DNA from: Bugula neritina
Taxonomy: Eukaryota; Bryozoa; Gymnolaemata; Cheilostomatida; Bugulidae
Length of the DNA: 64,000 nt
Direction: 5' to 3'
NCBI GenBank assembly: GCA_964035545.1
Contig: OZ037768.1
Span: forward strand, 171,501-235,500
The number at the start of each line of letters is the position of its first letter. Within the stretch, counting starts at the first letter, position 1. The notes beneath the pieces are model-generated. The model ran no database searches. It had not been told where the DNA came from and worked only from the letters and a program-made list of their open reading frames with translations. Below are positions 60,242-64,000 of the stretch, in pieces. Position numbers and translations under genes: made by a program.

Positions 60242-63200
60242 TCACTGATGCTGCCGCAGAGACGCCTTCATAAGACGCTGACACTCTGCTCCTGGCCATA
60301 GCCGAGTCAGCATAGAGCACTCAGCGTAATTAGCCGCCAGAACTTTTTCCTTGCTCTGAGATTTCAAGAGAGATTTCGTAGCATTGAGCACGTGCGCCGA
60401 GCAGGAAGTGGCCATGTTGACTACTCGCGGGATGACTTCCTGCATCAGACTAGTTGGCCAGAAGACGTGAGCCACCAGTCCGGCCTGATACGCTTCGAGG
60501 GCAGTCAGTACCCGCCCCGCCATCAGCATCTCATTAGCCTGTGAACCATAGAATACTAATAGTATAGATATAGAATACTAATAGTATAGATATAGAATAC
60601 TAATAGTATAGATATAGAGTAGTGATAGTATAGATATAGAGTAGTGATAGTATAGAGATAGAGTAGTATATAGTATAGATATAGAGTAGTATATAGTATA
60701 GAGATAGAGTAGTATATAGTATAGAGATAGAGTAGTATATAGTATAGAGATAGAGTAGTGTATAGTATAGAGATAGAGTAGTATATAGTATAGAGATAGA
60801 GTAGTATATAGGATAGAGATAGAGTAGTATATAGTATAGAGATAGAGTAGTATATAGTATAGAGATAGAGTAGTATATAGTATAGAGATAGAGTAGTATA
60901 TAGTATAGATATAGAGTAGTGATAATATAGATATAGAGTAGTGATAATATAGATATAGAGTAGTATATAATATAGATATAGAGTAGTGATAGTATAGATA
61001 TAGAGTAGTGATAATATAGCTATAGAGTATTGATGTCTAGAGAGACTTACTAATGCTGAGCCAACAACAGTGGGAAGAGAGTGAGTGATGCCGGCCTCCG
61101 GTACTTGACCTAGCCGAGTGTATGGAGTGGAGAACGTAGCCTTGTCACTAGCATACACGACGTCAAAGAGGGGGAGGATGGATACCCCGCACCCTATAGC
61201 TTCACCATTCACCGCAGCAACCAAAGGCTTGGGGAAAGACAGCGTCACTCTAATAAACTCGCTGTCGAAATAGAGAAACCCTTATCATTATATGTAGAGT
61301 AGAGTAATACACAGTAGAGTACATATAGAGTAGAACGCACCACAAGGCATCACACAGAGATCTGGCAGCATATATAGAGTAGAACGCACCACAAGGCATC
61401 ACACAGAGATCTGGCAGCGCACTCCACGTCTCCAGAAGTCAGGTACACCAGATCCATTCCGGAACAGAAGGTACCGTTGTCAGCACCGGTAACCAGGATG
61501 ACTCGAGACGCGTCGTCATGCTTTGCGGCGTCATTGAGTACATCAGTTAGTTCTCGTAGGGCCTGGTGGGAGAGAGAGAGTAATTACCCAGTCAGGACTA
61601 GTAGTTGTTACCTTAACAGTGAGGACTAGTAGTAGTTACCTTAACAGTGAGGACTAGTAGTTACCTTAACAGTGAGGTGAGGACTAGTAGTTACCTTAAC
61701 AGTGAGGACTAGTAGTTACCTTAACAGTGAGGACTAGTAGTAGTTACCTTAACAGTGAGGGCTAGTAGTAGTTACCTTAACAGTGAGGACTAGTAGTTGT
61801 TACCTTAACAGTGAGGGCTAGTAGTTGTTACCTTAACAGTGAGGGCTAGTAGTAGTTACCTTAACAGTGAGGACTAGTAGTTACCTTGGCAGTGAGGACT
61901 AGTAGTAGTTACCTTAACAGTGAGGACTAGTAGTAGTTACCTTAACAGTGAGGACTAGTAGTAGTTACCTTAACAGTGAGGACTAGTAGTTACCTTAACA
62001 GTGAGGGGTAGTAGTTACCTTAACAGTGAGGGGTAGTAGTAGTTACCTTAACAGTGAGGACTAGTAGTAGTTACCTTAACAGTGAAGACTAGTAGTTGTT
62101 ACCTTAACAGTGAGGACGTTTCTACGATTCCCCACTGAGGCGTTGAGTATTATCTGGGTGTAGTGGGTCGTTCTCTTCACTAAGATATCTGTTGTCTGAC
62201 TGGCTGGTGATACCTCCTTATTGCTGGCCCCTAAACACCAGGACATGGAGCTGTATATCTACCCCAGTCTAGCACTAATTGGCATAAACTTGATTTAGAA
62301 AAGTAAGTTATATTCAAATATCAAATTTCAAGAAATATGCAGCAATTGTGGATTTTCAACCATAGAAATGCCCTAAATTCAATAATTCAGACAGAACACA
62401 GATCTTACCATGTCTAGTTTTATCAGACCCTGACTTTCTAGAGTTTTCAAGGGTAGGCTTGCTACTTCTAGAAGCTGATTTTCTAGAGTTTTCAAGGGTA
62501 GGCTTGCTGCGTCTGGAAGTTGATTTCCTAGAGTTTTCAAGAGAAGGTTTGCTGCGTCTGGAAGTTGATTTCCTAGAGTTTTCAAGGGTAGGTTTGCTGC
62601 GCCTGGAAGTTAACTGTTTGCTACGCCCGGAGGTTAATTTCCTTGAACTCACAAGTTTAGATTTTTTACGCTTGGAAACTGATTTTTTTGCAACTTCTCG
62701 AACTGGTTTGCTGTGACTAGAGGTGACATAGTTGTTTAAATGAGATACTTTTGTAGGCCCCTGAGAAGCTGTTAGGTTGAGAGAACCAGCAGATGAGCTA
62801 CGCGGGTTAGGATTGTCACCATAACAATTGTCAAGATGAGTTGACGTATTAGATGTGCTAAAAGGTGAACCCTGAGGAGAGGTTCCACTCAGAGAAGACC
62901 TGAGGTGTCTATTATAAGGTTCCTGTGTAACACCCTGCGGTTGGATGTGTGAGGTGTTAGCTTTAGACTCTGCATGTGAAATATTCACATTAGTGTTTAC
63001 TGCTGGAATTCTAACAACTGAAAATATTAATATTCATTTAGAAACTTGTATATACAACTATTGATAGGCACACCAGCTTATATTCAACTCATATTCACCT
63101 ACTCATCAAAACACTAATACTCACCTAATTCAGCAGGTGCGTGCCTCAGTCTGTTAATACCCGGTTTTGATGCCAAGGGTCGCTCAACATTTTTTGCAGA

Positions 63201-63569
63201 ATGTTTTTTATCGAATGGCCACGTTAATTTAGAAGCATCGTCTAACATGCCGAATAACCTACGCCTGCCAGGCCTTCCTTCAACTCTACCAGATTCTTTA
63301 TGGCTGGACAAGGAAATTCCCCACAAGTGTTTATTAGGGAGAAGGTTATTTTCAGCTTCATCAACCAACCGCCGAAGTCTCTTGGTATCTCGCCGGTGGC
63401 TATTTTTGTTCCCTTTGTTCTGAGAATAGCTGAGGAATGAATTCTCTGTAGACTGGTGGAGTTTGCCTTCATCATTACATTTCTTACTCTCCTCCAACTC
63501 AAGCTCAACTCCGGGCTTCATTTCCCTGGCATCCACCCTTGTCCAATACATGTTACAGTTATTGAGCAA
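60242..63569 (-). CDS. CDYL: CDY/CDYL-like protein, C-terminal part with crotonase domain
   Basis: Minus-strand exons: from about 63569 (5' border uncertain; first Met at 63551) to 63125, 63017-62409, 62230-62103, 61562-61390, 61261-61051, 60538-60242 (stop TGA). All joins keep frame. The linker region is basic and Ser-rich, with about four units of KPTLENSRKS(T/A)SRRS. The C-terminal 260 aa form a crotonase fold: DILVKRTTHYTQIILN, RVILVTGADNGTFCSGMDLV (oxyanion-hole region), KPLVAAVNGEAIGCGVSILP, FDVVYASDKATFSTPYTRLG, ANEMLMAGR, LVAHVFWP. The STPYTRLGQ and ANEM blocks are signatures of the CDY/CDYL family, nuclear chromatin corepressors that act on crotonyl-CoA. The usual enoyl-hydratase Glu in the PEI block is replaced (PYT). 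The chromodomain expected at the N-terminus would lie beyond the window. Confidence 0.88.
60545..61030 (-). repeat. Intronic minisatellite
   Basis: About 24 units of ATAGAGTAGTATATAGTATAG in the last intron of the CDYL-like gene. The unit does not contain the donor of exon 61261-61051. Confidence 0.93.
61341..61439 (-). repeat. Two-copy tandem duplication across a splice donor
   Basis: The last 29 bases of exon 61562-61390 plus its donor (GATGCCTTGTG|GTGCGTTCTA) and about 10 further intron bases are repeated once, 49 bp away (second donor border at 61341). The copies are identical over the repeated exon end and donor. Confidence 0.95.
61590..62118 (-). repeat. Intronic minisatellite carrying splice donors
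   Basis: On the minus strand the exon ends CGTCCTCACTGTTAAG|GTAACAACTACT at 62103. About 20 units of GTCCTCACTGTTAAGGTAAC plus TACTA follow (22-28 bp), each repeating the last 15 exon bases and the donor. Confidence 0.95.
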
Positions 63570-64000
63570 CTTGCTTGCAGTTTAAAAACATAATAGCAAG
63601 TCCAAGAATACATTACGCATTTCTGATAACCCAAGTCGTAGTAACTCATAACTGATAACTCATAGGAGTAATAGTACTGATACTTATAGTGATACTGATG
63701 GTAGTAATAGTACTGATACTTATAGTGATACTGATGGTAGTAATGGTACTGATACTTATAGTGACACCCATAATTATAATGGCTTCCTTAGCTGATGTAC
63801 AATTCTTAAAGTTAAAATTAAACTTTAAACTTGAACCGTTGAATTTAAGATTACAATTCAATCCCTATGACTTATGAGTATTACCACTAGTAGCTCATAA
63901 CTTATTATAAGTATAAGCATAAATATTAATATAACTATAAGGCATAAGCATAATAACAATCACTATTTCGTTGCGATTGTCTATTATGATTAAAATTGTG
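63570..64000. other. Right edge: intron or intergenic
   Basis: Probably an intron of the CDYL-like gene on the minus strand. Three 36-bp units of GTAGTAATAGTACTGATACT type lie at 63660-63765. No exon with a chromodomain signature is visible. Confidence 0.5.

Overview
The window is nuclear DNA from an animal, most likely an AT-rich invertebrate. Genes are split into many small exons with GT-AG (a few GC-AG) introns. Recognisable products are metazoan (a CDY/CDYL-type crotonase, a WSCD-type sulfotransferase, an NHL-like beta-propeller). The mobile elements, an intact Ty3/Gypsy LTR retrotransposon and Penelope-like elements with hammerhead ribozymes, fit an invertebrate genome. I cannot name the phylum from sequence alone. 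Minisatellites fill a large part of the non-coding DNA, so most long open frames here are repeat artefacts.

Layout. 0.4-2.4 kb (+): 3' part of an unfamiliar gene for a modular, internally duplicated, Cys-containing protein. 2.7-6.7 kb: minisatellites and unassigned DNA. 6.7-12.9 kb (+): gene A, a low-complexity protein ending in a coiled coil, with every internal intron in phase 1. 13.8-18.3 kb: three Penelope-like fragments, two with paired inverted ends carrying hammerhead ribozymes. 18.7-21.6 kb (+): six-exon membrane sulfotransferase. 21.9-26.75 kb (-): young complete Ty3/Gypsy element with 334-bp LTRs and a 5-bp target duplication. 27.1-33.7 kb (-): gene B, a paralogue of gene A with the same phase-1 architecture, two GC-AG introns and one exon with an in-frame stop. 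35.08-49.15 and 49.15-58.79 kb: a direct tandem segmental duplication. Each copy holds a nine-exon gene for a 491-aa secreted protein (+) and the last two exons of an NHL-like beta-propeller gene (-). 60.24-63.57 kb (-): C-terminal part of a CDYL-like gene; its chromodomain would lie beyond the right edge.

The most interesting pattern is that many intronic minisatellites begin exactly at a splice site, and their repeat unit includes the last bases of the exon plus the 5' splice site. Clear examples follow exons ending at 9426, 21221, 40128/53246, 41258/54321 and, on the minus strand, 62103. A two-copy stage of the same process lies at 61341-61439, and a matching duplication of a 3' splice site lies at 21001-21050. 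In the 41.3-43.9 kb array each 36-bp unit looks like a complete miniature intron (GTAAGT to CTTGTAG). This suggests tandem duplication across exon/intron borders as a route of intron growth, in which each new unit carries its own splice signals.

The genes do not form a pathway; the region is a mosaic of unrelated genes shaped by local tandem duplication, from single splice sites to a 14-kb segment.
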